From positions 2,418,001 to 2,482,000 of the forward strand of contig JAMSLZ010000006.1 of the NCBI GenBank assembly GCA_026027325.1: DNA of 64,000 nucleotides. Reading direction: 5' to 3'. A program made the position numbers and the translations under genes. The notes under the pieces are model-generated. The model saw only the letters and a program-made list of their open reading frames with translations, was not told where the DNA came from and ran no database searches. This DNA is from Actinomucor elegans. Taxonomy: Eukaryota; Mucoromycota; Mucoromycetes; Mucorales; Mucoraceae. Of this stretch, positions 62,478-64,000 are shown in pieces. The stretch's first letter is position 1. The number at the start of each line of letters is the position of its first letter.

Positions 62478-64000
62478 GGTGGATACAGCGAAGGAAGAAG
62501 GGGTAATTGTTAATCATTTCTGTCTTGATAAAAAAATTACATTTTATACCAAATTGATCAAATCCATGCATAGGTTATGATTCACGCCGAATTACGTGAC
62601 TTATACTAGGAGTCATACGGACAGGACGCCGAGGGAACAGGTTCCATTAGTTATATTTGGTGAATGATGTAAGCGCTTGTTTACTAGTTAATGTGGAGGA
62701 GCGCAGTAAAATAAGCCTTGCCCGAGATTCGTTTTGCAGGACTGTCTCTATAATTCATTAGCTATACATTCTTATTCAACCCTTGGAATCAGGATATCCC
62801 GTTTATTATCTTAAATTCCATAAACAGTTTTGGCATATCCTTTGAATTTGAGTCATTTTTAACAAGCATTTGATTCATACTTTTCAATTTGCTCGGTTTC
62901 TAAGGTCTTTAACTTACATACCTCATATGAATCATATGAAAGGATTATCATTTGAAATCAAGACATTTATGCAGCAATTATGCCGGTAAAACTTGAAAGC
63001 CACCAATCTTATTCTGTTAAAGGAGAGTCGTTCTCTCGCTAAGCTTGTTACCTAGTTCTATCTTTTTTCATGTTTTCTACATTGAAAGTAAGGAAAATAA
63101 AAGCATGTGCTGTCTCGGGTGTTAAAGCATGGTAAATGGTCCAGAACACATAAATTCTTATTTTGAGTATATGAGAGGAAAGCCATAATCAGCAATTGAT
63201 TATTAAAATTTAATACATCTAGTCGTATCATTATAGTTGAGATAGACACTACTATTGCCGCAGCAAAAATCTAGGCAATTCTAAAAGTAGGATTAGTACA
63301 GTACGAAATATCACGGGTTTGATACTACTAAATAATCCTAAAAAAAAAAATGCAAATACTTTCGTTCTTATTATAGAGAGCCATTGTACGCTAGTCCCAA
63401 GCTCATTTCATAAGCGTGGGAGGTGACAGGATAATAAAATAAATAAAGAGATATGTTATACATATTCTTTTGCTGACCAATTCGAATTATTTAAATCAGA
63501 TTTGAATTGATTCATTTTTTTATATACTTACCTTTTTATACCTGTGCTAATGCTCATATAAGTATAAAGTGTACTAGACACTGAATACGATAGCAGGTTC
63601 CTGGGTGATATTATCTTCGACTTAGAGGTGATTCTTCCAAAAAAAAACTTGGCAGCAAAATATAGTTATTATATATTCGTACATTGATGCTGAGATCAAT
63701 CTCTAATATATCACTAATACTATATCAAAGACATCAGAGGTTTTTGATTAGGTTAAAGGGAAAAATCTATCGCACTTTTGATAAAGGATTTAAAGCAAGC
63801 ATTGTATACTAGCTATCATGCAAAACAAAAATTTTCACGTTAAATCAAGGTTTGGTGTGATGCAGAAACTCATTCTAGGTATGAGCTATTCATCAGATGT
63901 AACATTTGACAAAGATCGATCGAGATTTCCTGTATCAATTCAAAGCATCATATCGATTTTTAAGCTGTGATTTTGTGAGCTACAGAAGGTAAAAGCTTAC
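62478..64000. other. Intergenic to window end, one repeat copy
   Basis: Promoter region of P450 copy 3 followed by AT-rich DNA. No gene is supported. A repeat copy lies at about 63863-63930. Confidence 0.5.
63863..63930 (+). repeat. Dispersed intergenic repeat, copy 18
   Basis: AAACTCATTCTAGGTATGAG, then CATCAGATGTAACATTTGAC, then AAAGATCGATCGAGATTTCC. Confidence 0.6.

Overview
The window is nuclear DNA of a filamentous fungus, most probably a member of the Mucorales (Mucoromycota). Genes carry many short introns (mostly 45-80 nt, GT-AG), intergenic DNA is strongly AT-rich, and the gene set includes a MYSM1-type SANT-SWIRM-JAMM protein, an Arb2/FAM172A-type protein and a CYP51 with Phe at residue 129 and Ala at residue 291, as described for mucoralean CYP51 F5 enzymes. 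I joined exons by hand. In every spliced gene below the reading frame closes exactly, except the APSES gene, whose 5' end is unresolved.

Layout. 0.4-8.5 kb: a Kelch-ectodomain multi-pass membrane protein (minus), divergent from a MYSM1-like H2A deubiquitinase (plus), which converges 76 bp away on a GDP-fucose-type SLC35 transporter (minus). 9-9.6 kb: a decayed reverse-transcriptase remnant. 10.4-11.8 kb: a secreted pepsin-family protein whose second catalytic Asp is Glu. 14.9-17.9 kb: a GPI-anchored eight-cysteine (CFEM-like) protein, a peroxisomal enoyl-CoA isomerase and ribosomal protein eL15, all minus. 18.7-23.3 kb: an F-box/LRR protein and transportin (plus). 25.4-28.6 kb: thymidylate kinase and dynein light intermediate chain, convergent with only 14 bp between stop codons. 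33.3-37.6 kb: Arb2-domain protein and an APSES transcription factor (plus). 39.5-43.5 kb: a four-TM SUR7/PalI-like protein and a SERCA Ca2+-ATPase (minus). 47.7-49.9 kb: CYP51 and a convergent APQ12-like protein. 50.0-53.1 kb: a large inverted-repeat structure built from Tc1/IS630-type transposase relics. 53.5-62.5 kb: three tandem paralogous cytochrome P450 genes (minus).

The long gene-poor stretches (11.8-14.9, 23.3-25.4, 28.6-33.3, 37.6-39.5, 43.5-47.7, 58.1-60.3, 62.5-64 kb) hold no convincing genes. Most of them, except 11.8-14.9 kb, share a diverged dispersed repeat of about 60-80 bp with a core like GATGCGACATTTAACC followed by GGTCGAAAGATCTATAG, present at least 16 times in both orientations. 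Its dispersal, the Tc1-derived inverted repeat and the intrinsic azole-resistance residues of CYP51 are the most noteworthy observations. No bacterial-type defence system, CRISPR array or obvious biosynthetic gene cluster is visible.
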